Origin: UBA2040 sp041751955
GTDB lineage: Bacteria; Bacteroidota; Bacteroidia; Flavobacteriales_D; Crocinitomicaceae
Direction: 5' to 3'
NCBI GenBank assembly: GCA_041751955.1
Contig: JBGSIB010000016.1
Span: 1 to 64,000, forward strand
DNA length: 64,000 nucleotides
Part shown: one piece after another, positions 17,914 through 26,987 of the stretch
Position numbering within the stretch: the first letter of the stretch is position 1
Layout: the number at the start of each line of letters is the position of its first letter
Program-made: the position numbers and the translations under genes
Notes under the pieces: model-generated
Told to the model about the DNA's origin: nothing
Databases searched by the model: none
The model's input: the letters and a program-made list of their open reading frames with translations, nothing else

Positions 17914-19509
17914 TTATTTCATAAGTTCATTTAGGTAATCTATAATGTTTTCTTGACCATCAACTGATTCAATCTTCTTACGAACTCTGAATCGCTTACC
18001 TTCCACAGCGCGAACGGATGTATCAAGAAACACGGCAATTTCTTTGTTTTTAAATCCCAAAGACAAATAATAGCAAATCAACAATTCCGATTCCATAAAT
18101 TCTGGATGCGCTTTTTTCAAACGATTGAAAAACTCATCGTTCATTTCATTGACAACATACAAGTGATCTTTTTCACTTAATTGATTCAATTTGACATTGA
18201 TGTCTGTGTATACGTTTTGCAATTGAGTCCTTTGCAGAGCAGAACTTTCTTCTTTTGAAATATTCCTTATTTCCGACTTTATTTCTGAAATATAAACCTC
18301 CAATTGATTGACCTTAGTGGATAATTTCTGCTGTTGCTTTTTAGAGTGTAACGAATCCTCAATCTTGGCTTTCATGTTGCGAACAACACTTCTTATTTTT
18401 AAACGAAAAAGAACAATGAGGATTAATAATACAACAGAAAGTATGACCAACATTATTATATTCCGTTGATAGAATTTATTCTTAGACTTTACTTCATCCA
18501 AATTCTCACTAACTTTTACTAAGTTTTCGTTAGTCTTTAAACTTTCTTGAAGAGACGATTCGTGTTTCAGTCGCTCAAATTCTTGCAAAGAATCCATATA
18601 CGCCTTCAACATTTCCGGTTTTTTGGCAACGCGACTGACCTCTATACCCAAAAGATAATAATCTCGCTCCTTAGCATAATCCAGTACGCGTTTAAAACGA
18701 CCAACTTTGTTCAAATAATGAAAAGAGGAGTCCAGATTTTTCTGTCGAAAATGAAAATTCGCCAATTCATAATTCAAAGCCGTGACATGAAAAAAATACT
18801 CTTCTTCACCGTCAGCTTCAATAAACTCGAGTTTTTGAACAATCTTATAATATTTCAGCGCTTGGCTCAAACTGTCAATTTTGAAATAACTTGAAGCAAC
18901 CAAATAATTGGCCACCAAATCAATCATTAAATTATCTGCTTTTCGAAAATCGTCAAGTTTCAAAAGGCTTGAATCTATGCAACGCCGATAATCCTTGTTC
19001 AGATAATAACTGTAAATTCTCGCCTGATTCACCTCCAGTAAACCATCTTTGTCTTTTACTTTTTTGAAATTGGTGGTAGCTTTTTCTAATAAATCATTAT
19101 TTGAACGTTTCTCAATTTGCTGATGGAGTGTATAAGCTTCCACATACAATTCACCCGCAAATTTGAATTTTTTTTCATTCTCAGCATGCTTGGCAGCTAA
19201 CAACATATTGCGATAGGCCAAACCGAAATTATCCTTGTGATAATAAGCGAAAGCCTTGCTCTCAAAATATTCTGCTACTTTCCCTTTAATGCTTTTTGCA
19301 AGGGGTTCAGGGATTTTTTTCAAGTACGATAAACTGCTGTCCGGATTTTTTTGAAGATATTTTGACGCCGAATCCAACAAGTTCAAATACTGATTTTGAC
19401 CGAAACCACTGAAGGATGAAAGAAGACAAAAAGCAAACAGAAACGAATGAACCACCTCGCGATACCTTAGGGAAGTTACAGCAAATAAATACGTATGGAA
19501 TTTTCTCAT
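17914..19509 (-). CDS. Membrane-anchored TPR protein with C-terminal LuxR-type helix-turn-helix
   Basis: The 531-residue protein begins with a hydrophobic signal region (about 20-38, FLFAFCLLSSFSGFGQ). About 300 residues of tetratricopeptide-like helices follow (SDYL/FESKAFAYYHKDNFGLAYRNML, YLVASSYFKIDSLSQALKYY, ALNYELANFHFRQKNLDSSFHYL). A single transmembrane helix lies at about 350-370 (IIMLVILSVVLLILIVLF), then a coiled coil. A LuxR/GerE-like DNA-binding domain ends the protein (about 465-525: ESELLICYYLSLGFKNKEIAVFLDTSVRAVEGKRFRVRKKI). The layout suggests that a periplasmic TPR sensor drives a cytoplasmic DNA-binding domain. It lies between two exported proteases whose promoters share a direct repeat, making it the natural candidate regulator (inference). 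Confidence 0.85.
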   Translation of the reverse strand: MRKFHTYLFAVTSLRYREVVHSFLFAFCLLSSFSGFGQNQYLNLLDSASKYLQKNPDSSLSYLKKIPEPLAKSIKGKVAEYFESKAFAYYHKDNFGLAYRNMLLAAKHAENEKKFKFAGELYVEAYTLHQQIEKRSNNDLLEKATTNFKKVKDKDGLLEVNQARIYSYYLNKDYRRCIDSSLLKLDDFRKADNLMIDLVANYLVASSYFKIDSLSQALKYYKIVQKLEFIEADGEEEYFFHVTALNYELANFHFRQKNLDSSFHYLNKVGRFKRVLDYAKERDYYLLGIEVSRVAKKPEMLKAYMDSLQEFERLKHESSLQESLKTNENLVKVSENLDEVKSKNKFYQRNIIMLVILSVVLLILIVLFRLKIRSVVRNMKAKIEDSLHSKKQQQKLSTKVNQLEVYISEIKSEIRNISKEESSALQRTQLQNVYTDINVKLNQLSEKDHLYVVNEMNDEFFNRLKKAHPEFMESELLICYYLSLGFKNKEIAVFLDTSVRAVEGKRFRVRKKIESVDGQENIIDYLNELMK

Positions 19510-19550
19510 AAAATCTGAACGGAAAACCTCTGAATGACCGTGTAAAAGTT

Positions 19551-19558
19551 CAAAATTA
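19551..19558 (-). promoter_or_regulatory. Predicted -7 box of the TPR/LuxR-type regulator
   Basis: The minus strand reads TAATTTTG (TAnnTTTG), 41 bases before the ATG at 19509. The direct repeat at 19612-19629 lies about 54-78 bases upstream of it, so it could also serve autoregulation. Confidence 0.4.
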
Positions 19559-19611
19559 AGGAAATTATCCTCTTGTCTAAGATTTCGTTGTTTTAATCAA
19601 TTGATTGCAGT

Positions 19612-19629
19612 GGGTAGTTAATGGGTAGT
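19612..19629 (+). promoter_or_regulatory. Direct-repeat operator candidate, second M43 protease
   Basis: GGGTAGT occurs twice (19612-19618, 19623-19629), 11 bases apart, in the 323-base divergent region between the regulator gene and the second protease. It starts 48 bases before the protease -7 box at 19660. See the matching pair at 15973-15990. Confidence 0.6.
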
Positions 19630-19659
19630 TTAAAAAACCGCTTGTGTTTCCAATGCTTG

Positions 19660-19667
19660 TAGATTTG
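19660..19667 (+). promoter_or_regulatory. Predicted -7 box, second M43 protease
   Basis: TAGATTTG matches TAnnTTTG and predicts a leader of about 160 bases before the ATG at 19833. The divergent region 19510-19832 otherwise holds no gene. Confidence 0.5.
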
Positions 19668-19777
19668 TTTCCAAAATTGAAAATTTGAAAATTAGGCTAG
19701 AATACCTATCCAAAAATTCAAGATTAGTTAGAAAATAACGTACATCAGGTGAAGTTTGAAAATCACGGTAAAAAACA

Positions 19778-19797
19778 AGGTGGAATCTGAAAAACCT
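19778..19797 (+). promoter_or_regulatory. Leader hairpin, second M43 protease
   Basis: Arms AGGT (19778-19781) and ACCT (19794-19797) close a 12-base loop GGAATCTGAAAA, 36 bases before the ATG. The element matches 16133-16152 in loop, position and pairing but not in arm sequence. Confidence 0.45.
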
Positions 19798-19832
19798 CAT
19801 GAGTAAGAAAAAAACGATTAAATAAATACATA

Positions 19833-21986
19833 ATGAAAAAACTTTACGCACTTCTGCTCAGCGGTCTATTGATTTCCCTTGGAACGACCTTGGCGCAAAA
19901 TCAGGAAAAATGTGCCTCGCACAGTGAATATTTAAAGGCGAAATTAAATGACCCTAGTATTCAATTGAAAGAATCGCAATTTGAGGCTATGCAAATGCAA
20001 AAAGGGAAAAAAGGTAATATCCCAACAAAAACTGGAATCATCACAATTCCTGTCGTTTTTCACATTATCCACAATGGGGAGCCATTGGGTACAGGCGATA
20101 ACGTTTCAGATGCTACTGTTATGTATCAACTTCAAAGAATAAATGAAGATTTCAGAAAATTAAATGCAGATACGTTGCCATTTGGACATCCTTTCTACGC
20201 TGATCAAGCTGATTGCGAAATTGAATTTTGTTTGGCTAGTATAGATACCAATGGAAATCCTACAAGTGGAATCATTCGTTACAACATGGCAAGTACGGGT
20301 TACACAATTAATCAAATCGATAACCTTATAAAACCTCAAACCATTTGGAACAGATACAATTACATCAATTTCTGGTGTGTGAATATCGTTGATCCTTCTG
20401 TTCCTGGCGTAGATGGATATGCCACTTTTCCAACTGCAACTACTGACCAAACGGATGGTGTTGTGGTGTCAACAAGCTCTTTTGGCTACCTCAACGGTAC
20501 GGACAAATCCATTACAGCTACTCACGAGTTAGGACATTTCTTTAATTTGTTACACATCTGGGGAGATGACCTTTGCGGAGATGATATGGTAAGTGACACA
20601 CCAACGGCTGAACATCCAAACAGCGGTTGTCCAACTTTTCCATACAACGTTTCTGGACCTTGTGGCCCTGGTGTCAATGGAGAAATGTACATGAACTACA
20701 TGGATTATAGTGATGCAGTTTGTGTAGTTATGTTTAGCAACGGTCAAAAAGCAAGAATGCTATCGGCTATTTCTACTTTTCGTTCCAGTTTAATGACCTC
20801 AAATGGATGTCAGCCTGCTGTGCTTGCATGTAATTCAACAATTTCAATGTCCGTTACAAATAACACAGGCAATGCAATTACAACTACTTGGACTCCCGTT
20901 CCAGGAGCAGGATGGTACGAATTCCGTTATAAAGAATCATCCACTTCAACTTGGTCCTTCGGTGGAACAGCTAATGGTACAACAACAACTAAGACTTTCT
21001 CTGGTTTAACACCAAATACATCCTACGATTTTGAAGCAATAACACACTGTCCAAATGGATCTGCGGGCTCTTGGTCAACTACATTGGTACTCTCTACAAA
21101 TGCTCTATCAGGTTGTGCATTACCTCCAGCTGTGAGTGCCACAACGGTTACAGGAAATTCTGCAACAATCACTTGGCCAGCAGTTTCAGGAGCAGGATAT
21201 TACGCATTCCGCTATAAATTGGCTAGCACTTCAACATGGATTAGTGGCGGTACTGCAGGGTCATTTGCAACAAGCAAAACCTATACAGGACTTGTTTCCA
21301 ATTCTCTTTATGACTTCGAGGGTCGCACTATTTGCGCAAATAATGTGGCAAGTGCTTGGGGACCAACATCTTTCACCACTACCTCATCCATTGGATGCGA
21401 GTTGCCGCCAGTTCTTAATGCAACGGCGACTACGACAACGAGTTCAATTGCTATTTCATGGTCAGCAGTTGCAGGTGCAGGTTGGTACAGTTTCCAATAC
21501 AAACCAGCCGCCTCTTCAACATGGATCAATGGTGGCACCGCTGGGCCATCTGCAACAAGCAAAACGTATACTGGTTTGGTTTCTGGAACGACATACGAAT
21601 TTCAAATAAGAACGCATTGTCCATCTGGTGTGGCTAGCTCTTGGAGTGCCAATGGCGTGTATTCTACGAATCCCGACATCGCGTCGATCCAACCTACAAA
21701 CACACAAACGAACATCTCTTCCTTTGCAAGTGACGATATGATTAAAATTTATCCAAATCCTACTTCAGATAAATTAAACATTGAAATTTTCACGAAGCGT
21801 TCAGGTAACACAACCATACAGTTGATGGATATGAGCGGTCGTTTGGTTCGTGAATTGAATATTGTTGCTGAATCAGGTGTCAATACAATTACGCTTGATA
21901 TTCAGGAAGTTAATGTTGGTTTGTACAGCTTGTTGGTCTATCAAAACGAGGAACTAATTTCCACCAATAAACTAAGAAAAATATAA
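19833..21986 (+). CDS. Secreted M43-family metalloprotease with three fibronectin type III repeats and T9SS domain
   Basis: The 717-residue protein has a signal peptide (LYALLLSGLLISLGTTLAQ), a pro-region (KCASHSEYLKAKLNDPSIQLKESQ) and an M43 catalytic domain. That domain has the zinc motif HELGHFFNLLHIWG (about residues 231-241) and Met-turn MNYMDYSDAVCVVMFSNGQKARM. Three fibronectin type III repeats follow (about 335-425, 427-515, 517-610), each with a W/Y-x-F-x-Y-K core (GWYEFRYKESS, GYYAFRYKLAS, GWYSFQYKPAA) and paired Cys. A T9SS type A sorting domain ends the protein (IYPNPTSDKLNI...VGLYSLLVY). The repeats resemble those in the proteins at 51854 and 54734. They should bind surface or matrix targets and hold the protease near substrate. 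Two terminators follow. Confidence 0.93.
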   Translation: MKKLYALLLSGLLISLGTTLAQNQEKCASHSEYLKAKLNDPSIQLKESQFEAMQMQKGKKGNIPTKTGIITIPVVFHIIHNGEPLGTGDNVSDATVMYQLQRINEDFRKLNADTLPFGHPFYADQADCEIEFCLASIDTNGNPTSGIIRYNMASTGYTINQIDNLIKPQTIWNRYNYINFWCVNIVDPSVPGVDGYATFPTATTDQTDGVVVSTSSFGYLNGTDKSITATHELGHFFNLLHIWGDDLCGDDMVSDTPTAEHPNSGCPTFPYNVSGPCGPGVNGEMYMNYMDYSDAVCVVMFSNGQKARMLSAISTFRSSLMTSNGCQPAVLACNSTISMSVTNNTGNAITTTWTPVPGAGWYEFRYKESSTSTWSFGGTANGTTTTKTFSGLTPNTSYDFEAITHCPNGSAGSWSTTLVLSTNALSGCALPPAVSATTVTGNSATITWPAVSGAGYYAFRYKLASTSTWISGGTAGSFATSKTYTGLVSNSLYDFEGRTICANNVASAWGPTSFTTTSSIGCELPPVLNATATTTTSSIAISWSAVAGAGWYSFQYKPAASSTWINGGTAGPSATSKTYTGLVSGTTYEFQIRTHCPSGVASSWSANGVYSTNPDIASIQPTNTQTNISSFASDDMIKIYPNPTSDKLNIEIFTKRSGNTTIQLMDMSGRLVRELNIVAESGVNTITLDIQEVNVGLYSLLVYQNEELISTNKLRKI

Positions 21987-22003
21987 AAGGAAAACGGATT
22001 TTT

Positions 22004-22036
22004 AAAGATGGGTTGAATCATTTAACCCATCTTTTT
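22004..22036 (+). terminator. Rho-independent terminator 1 after second M43 protease
   Basis: AAAGATGGGTT (22004-22014) pairs perfectly with AACCCATCTTT (22024-22034), followed by TT; the T-run within and after the arm has five T. Confidence 0.85.
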
Positions 22037-22088
22037 GTCCGATTCCAATGAAAAGAAATACCTACTATCCCCTATTGTGAATTACGGT

Positions 22089-22120
22089 AAAAGTGCAGCT
22101 TTATGAGTTGCACTTTTTTT
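22089..22120 (+). terminator. Rho-independent terminator 2 after second M43 protease
   Basis: AAAAGTGCAGCT (22089-22100) pairs with AGTTGCACTTTT (22106-22117) with one wobble and a five-base loop, followed by TTT. Two tandem terminators insulate the T9SS gene downstream. Confidence 0.85.
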
Positions 22121-22229
22121 ATATAGCACATTTCGATTTTTGCCTTGTTTTTAATTGGGCTGAAAATTACTTTTTGCCATCCATTTTGTTTTTCCTAAAT
22201 TGCAGTCAAATACACTTATTACCACAATT

Positions 22230-24065
22230 ATGAAAATATTTTATTCCGCTATACGACTTTTTCTTGTGATCTGTCTCACTACTAATATTTGGGCCATACA
22301 GGCAAAGTCAAGTGCTAAATTGTACGATCATCTTGTGGATGTGAACAAGAATTGGTCGAAAGTAGATCCAGCTTTTTTCCAAGAATATGTGCGTTTTCAC
22401 AACGATATCGACCGTATTCAAAGACATTTACTTGAAGTGGAAAATCTTTTGCGTCGAAGTAATGTGAACTCCGATTCCCCAGAAGCCATGCAAAAACGTT
22501 CCCAAATGCTAGATGTACTTCACGTTTATGCCCTCAAGGGAAAATTCCCTGTAAATACACACCATTCTGCTCGTCAACCTTATTTTATCGACGAATTTGG
22601 AACGCATTGCGCTGTCGGTTATTTGGTCAAAGAATCGGGTTTTCCTGAAATTTCTTTAGCCATTTCCAAAACTCAAAATTATGCTTATGTTGCTCAAATT
22701 CAATCGAAAGAATTGTTGCAATGGTGTGTAGATTTTGGTTTTACTTTGGATGAATTGGCTTTGATTCAGCCGGGGTATCCGCCAACACAATCCTATTCTC
22801 AAGTTGGTGGAGGAACGAATGGCTCTGTAACGTGTTCCAAAACTCACTCCAATCGACTTTATATTGGGGGAAATTTTTCAGAATTGGATAGTCTGCCTTG
22901 CTTAAACGTGGGATTCTATGAAAACAACCAATTATCCTGTTTTGGAAATGGTATTTCCGGAAAAATAATTGGAATATCCGAATTTGGGGCAAATGGTGTT
23001 ATCGTAGCAGGTGAATTTGAATCAAATGGCACAATTTATCCGATTGCAAAATACGATGGTAGCAATTGGTCGTACGTTGCTATTCCTTCTGTTCCCAATG
23101 CAAAAGCTACAAGCTTTGTGTGCACCAATAATGGACTTGACATGAAAATATCGGTCTCTTCCCCTTCTATTATAGGTGGTCAAGAAGTTTGGTTTTTCAT
23201 TGGTTCATGGGTGAAATTAGCTTTTGTGCCCGGTATTGTTCATGCCATGAATTTTGATTATTCTTCAATATTTGGTGGTCATTTTGATTCTGTTCAAATT
23301 ACAAACGCGAGTACCCCATATTGGGTTTCTGCAAATAATTTTGTTGTTGCCAACAATGGTAATTGGGAAAGTGCATCTACTTGGGTTCCTGATACCGTCT
23401 TTACAATTTTATCTCAAGGGAATTCTGTGTATTTAGGCGGTCATGCCGGCTCGGGCTCATACGGAACTGCACTTTGTAAATTTTTAAATGGTGTCGCACA
23501 GCCACTTATTTCCAATTCTACGACAAGTTCTCCTTTACCTTTAGTTGTTAAATGCCTTTCTAAGTACTCCGAAACAAAAATGTTTGTTGGAGGACAATTA
23601 GAGCCTTATCCATTATTTGGAACTTACGGTAAAAATTTGATGATGTATGATCTTTTTAATTCAACAATTACACCTATTGCATTATTGGACAGCACGGTTT
23701 TGACAGTTTCAAACGTCCAAGGACGATATTATTTTGGAGGTGATTTCACAAAGTATGAGCACTCTCCCTTATATTCTATGCCTTTGAATCACTTAATTGT
23801 CTTAGATGAAGCATTAGGTCTAACAGTGTTTTCAAAAATTAAATCAATTGATATATACCCCAACCCATCCCCAGGAAATCTCAAAATATCAGGTATTCAA
23901 TCGCACGAACTAAAAACCATAGAAATTTTCAATACACAAGGAAAATCCGTCCTAAAAAGTGAGGATATGCAAATAGACGCCCCCACTCTTGAAGCTGGAA
24001 TTTATCTCGTACGCATCAATCTCCAAAATGGTCAAACGGCACAAAAACGCTGGGTGAAACAATAA
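22230..24065 (+). CDS. T9SS cargo with N-terminal HCAVGYL module and beta-propeller-like repeats
   Basis: The ATG at 22230 precedes a clear signal peptide (IFYSAIRLFLVICLTTNIWAIQA); an earlier in-frame TTG adds 10 residues and is rejected. Residues about 35-190 form a helical module with the segment PYFIDEFGTHCAVGYLVKESG, then IQSKELLQWCVDFG and TLDELALIQPGYPPTQ. I recall similar modules in other Bacteroidota and myxobacterial proteins but cannot name the family. The middle (about 195-520) consists of repeats of the form LYIGGNFSELDS, VIVAGEFESNG, MFVGGQLEP, YYFGGDFTKYEHS, like delta-60/Kelch-type propeller blades. The last 75 residues are a T9SS type A sorting domain (IYPNPSPGNLKI...LEAGIYLVRI). 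Its function is unknown. Confidence 0.8.
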   Translation: MKIFYSAIRLFLVICLTTNIWAIQAKSSAKLYDHLVDVNKNWSKVDPAFFQEYVRFHNDIDRIQRHLLEVENLLRRSNVNSDSPEAMQKRSQMLDVLHVYALKGKFPVNTHHSARQPYFIDEFGTHCAVGYLVKESGFPEISLAISKTQNYAYVAQIQSKELLQWCVDFGFTLDELALIQPGYPPTQSYSQVGGGTNGSVTCSKTHSNRLYIGGNFSELDSLPCLNVGFYENNQLSCFGNGISGKIIGISEFGANGVIVAGEFESNGTIYPIAKYDGSNWSYVAIPSVPNAKATSFVCTNNGLDMKISVSSPSIIGGQEVWFFIGSWVKLAFVPGIVHAMNFDYSSIFGGHFDSVQITNASTPYWVSANNFVVANNGNWESASTWVPDTVFTILSQGNSVYLGGHAGSGSYGTALCKFLNGVAQPLISNSTTSSPLPLVVKCLSKYSETKMFVGGQLEPYPLFGTYGKNLMMYDLFNSTITPIALLDSTVLTVSNVQGRYYFGGDFTKYEHSPLYSMPLNHLIVLDEALGLTVFSKIKSIDIYPNPSPGNLKISGIQSHELKTIEIFNTQGKSVLKSEDMQIDAPTLEAGIYLVRINLQNGQTAQKRWVKQ

Positions 24066-24066
24066 A

Positions 24067-26883
24067 TTATTCTTTCAACTCCAAGCCAAATTCCTTCCCT
24101 TTATCCAGCGCAGGAACGCCATCAATCAACCAAACTGGAGCAGGAGCATCCATTAAATAGTAATCGAAGAATTGACGCATCCGTATGCTCAAATCGATAC
24201 GATTGGCGTTTTTCATCAAGTTGTGGTCGTCGCCATTGTAGTTGAGCAACCAACAGGGTTTGCCCAAACGTTTCATACCCATAAACAATTCTATTCCTTG
24301 GTACCACGGAACGGCTCCGTCTTCGTCATTGTGCATGATTAAAAGTGGTGTTGTAACTCTCGGTAGGTGAAATATCGGTGAATTCTCGACATACAATTGT
24401 GGCGCTTCCCAAATCGTTTTTCCTATCCTGCTTTGGGTTCTTTCGTATTGAAACTGACGATTCATTCCACTTCCCCATCGGATTCCTCCATAAGCGGAAA
24501 ACATATTGGAAACTGGCGCTCCGGCCATTGCAGCGCGATAACGTGTGGTCATCGTTACCAATTGAGCGGTTTGGTATCCACCCCAACTTTGTCCTTGCAG
24601 ACCCATGCGCGTTGAATCAATGTTCGGATATAATTTCAGAGCGGCATCCGTTGAACCCATGATGCAGTTGAAAGCCGATTGAGCTGGATGGCCTTCTTTG
24701 TATCGAATGTCTGGAATCAAAACCACATAACCAGCCGATGCATATTCTGTTGGAAAAATGATAGATGCCGTTGGTTTCGGCGCATAGTGATTGTGCAATT
24801 CATCGGTGTACAATTCATAGAAATAAACCAACATAGGGTATTTTTTAGCAGCATCAAAATCTTCTGGTTTGTAGAGCAAAGCTTGAAGTTTCTGACCGTC
24901 TCTACTTTTGTAATCAATTAACTCAACTGTAGCCCAATTGTACTCCGATTGCTGCGGATTGGTGTTACTTATTCTTTTTTCGTTCTTGAAGTTTTTGTCT
25001 AAAAGAAATAAATCAGAATAGTCTTGCAAACTGGATTTGCGAATCAAGACCTGATCTCCATTCTTGCTTTTCTCAAGTTGACCAATGCTGTGTGGAGTTT
25101 GATACACTTTTACGATGTCGTTATGGTCACCGTGGTTGATCCACTGGTACACCATTTCATCCTTTGTTTTCTTGTCCAGTCCTTTCAAATAAACGTTTTC
25201 AGGAGAAAAATAAACGCTGTCATTGTCCCAAAGGCGCCCTCTAAATTTAATGCCGTTTGCTTTGCCTTCTTCATTCGTTATAGAAGTCAAAGCACCTGCA
25301 CTCACCTCGAATTTCCAAATATCGAATTCCGACTGAATGTAAAGATTTTTTTCACCTCTTTCCCAACCAACTACACCATGGGGGAAGGGCGTATGCGGCA
25401 TGCCATTTACATCTTCTTGCCAATTGACATTCTTGGCATTACAAGTGATACAAGTTTCTTTTTTCGTATTCAAATCTATTAAATACTCTTGCTGTGTTTC
25501 ATGTGAGAAATAGGTGAAATAGTCTCCACTTGGCGATAAATTTCCATCCATGCGAACATCTTTCCGAATCAGTTCCTGGGTACCATCAATCAAGGAAACT
25601 CTGTAAACATCCTCACCCGTTGGAAATACCCAATTCGACATGCCATCGTACGGTAAACTGTTACTGGCAAAAATGTAATCGCCTTCCACACGTGAATCTG
25701 GTCTTGCTTTCACCGAATCATTTTCAAGACGAATTAGTTCAAAGTTGTCGAGATGAAGAACATGCAAAGTTGTTTCTTTCTTATCGCGCCACAACTGCTT
25801 CAACTGCATGGGTTGATTTCTTTTTTCTTGATAATGCCAGACGTCTAGTTTCGCTTGTTCACTTTCCAAAAGGGAATCTTCTGGCTCCTTCTTCATCGCT
25901 TTGTCTATCCCTAAATAAAGATATTTTTCATTTTCTGTAAAGATAAAATCTTGGTTCTCACTAACAGCAAAACCATTTTCAATTGACGCGCTGGTGCTGT
26001 CCAAAGAAATGTATCTTTTTTGAGCATGCAAATCATACAAAACAAGGGAACTGTTTACAACTTTACTGGTATCGGACGAAGCCAAATACGCTAAAAACTT
26101 ATCGGATTTGCTCGTTGAAATATTAGAAATTGATGTTCTCGCTGTGTCAATATCAAATGATCTTTCAGCAGCCATGTGATATGCATACAAATTGTATTTC
26201 TCTATATCATCAATTTTCTGATGCTGGGTATACAACAAGTACTGGCCGTTTTCCGAAAAAGAATATTCCGTCACGTTATTGATTTGAACACACGACTCGT
26301 TAGTGGGTTGGAACAAAAACAATATTTTACCGTCGGTGGAAACTTTGGGTTCTTTTTTCTCAGGCGTTTTTTTCTTGAAGATTTTTTGCCAAAACTTTTT
26401 CTTCGGTTCTTCAGCTTTGGGTTCCGCGTAGGTGCTGTCAATCAAATACGCCATCCAATTGCCTTTTTCGGCAACAGCTGAACTTTTCAACTTGGGGAAA
26501 GATTTGATGTCTTTATCTTGTAATCGATAGATAAACAAGGAATCTTTCGGCCATTTTTTCTTGTCTACTTTCTTCAATTCGCATTGGCGCAAAGTGTCAA
26601 AACCTGCCGTAACGGTGAAAATCAAGAAATCACTTTCCTCAGAAAATTTTGCTTTTGTTCCTCTTGGAAATGAATCTAAAGTAGCCGCTTCCTTGTCATA
26701 AACATATAAATAACCATCTCCTCTGTGTGGTGTAATTTCATACGACAGAAATTTTCCATCATTCGAAACTTGCGCACTTTTTAAGGATTTCCAATCGTTG
26801 TAAACGGTATGATCTAAAGGTTTTTTTTGAGCGTATGTTACAATACAAAACAGGTTGAAAATAATCGCAATTTTAAATTTCAT
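24067..26883 (-). CDS. S9-family prolyl oligopeptidase-like serine peptidase
   Basis: The 938-residue protein has a short signal peptide (IAIIFNLFCIVTYAQ), a beta-propeller N-terminal part (about 20-650; WKSLKSAQVSNDGKFLSYEI, SFSENGQYLLYTQH) and a C-terminal alpha/beta hydrolase domain. The nucleophile lies in GLQGQSWGGYQTA (Ser about residue 765). The acid is in IMHNDEDGAVPW (about 853) and the His in NYNGDDHNLMK (about 886), the S9 order Ser-Asp-His. A Lys/Glu-rich linker (about 165-195) interrupts the propeller. It probably cleaves peptides in the periplasm. The stop is one base from the convergent T9SS gene stop, with no room for a terminator. Confidence 0.92.
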   Translation of the reverse strand: MKFKIAIIFNLFCIVTYAQKKPLDHTVYNDWKSLKSAQVSNDGKFLSYEITPHRGDGYLYVYDKEAATLDSFPRGTKAKFSEESDFLIFTVTAGFDTLRQCELKKVDKKKWPKDSLFIYRLQDKDIKSFPKLKSSAVAEKGNWMAYLIDSTYAEPKAEEPKKKFWQKIFKKKTPEKKEPKVSTDGKILFLFQPTNESCVQINNVTEYSFSENGQYLLYTQHQKIDDIEKYNLYAYHMAAERSFDIDTARTSISNISTSKSDKFLAYLASSDTSKVVNSSLVLYDLHAQKRYISLDSTSASIENGFAVSENQDFIFTENEKYLYLGIDKAMKKEPEDSLLESEQAKLDVWHYQEKRNQPMQLKQLWRDKKETTLHVLHLDNFELIRLENDSVKARPDSRVEGDYIFASNSLPYDGMSNWVFPTGEDVYRVSLIDGTQELIRKDVRMDGNLSPSGDYFTYFSHETQQEYLIDLNTKKETCITCNAKNVNWQEDVNGMPHTPFPHGVVGWERGEKNLYIQSEFDIWKFEVSAGALTSITNEEGKANGIKFRGRLWDNDSVYFSPENVYLKGLDKKTKDEMVYQWINHGDHNDIVKVYQTPHSIGQLEKSKNGDQVLIRKSSLQDYSDLFLLDKNFKNEKRISNTNPQQSEYNWATVELIDYKSRDGQKLQALLYKPEDFDAAKKYPMLVYFYELYTDELHNHYAPKPTASIIFPTEYASAGYVVLIPDIRYKEGHPAQSAFNCIMGSTDAALKLYPNIDSTRMGLQGQSWGGYQTAQLVTMTTRYRAAMAGAPVSNMFSAYGGIRWGSGMNRQFQYERTQSRIGKTIWEAPQLYVENSPIFHLPRVTTPLLIMHNDEDGAVPWYQGIELFMGMKRLGKPCWLLNYNGDDHNLMKNANRIDLSIRMRQFFDYYLMDAPAPVWLIDGVPALDKGKEFGLELKE

Positions 26884-26987
26884 AGATTCTATAAGGTTGA
26901 ATAGGCTAAAAATACGGGTTTTTTAGTAAACCAATATTACCTATTCCCATATTAAGGAATCTAATCCTACTTGTGAGATCGTGAAGT

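Noticed and set aside
21136..21609. 157-codon plus-strand open frame inside the second M43 protease
   Set aside because: It is a shifted frame of the fibronectin repeats with low-complexity Gln/Leu composition. The protease frame explains the region.
25024..26481. Antisense open frames of 100-150 codons opposite the S9 peptidase
   Set aside because: There are no recognisable domains, and the minus-strand gene has a full catalytic triad and signal peptide.
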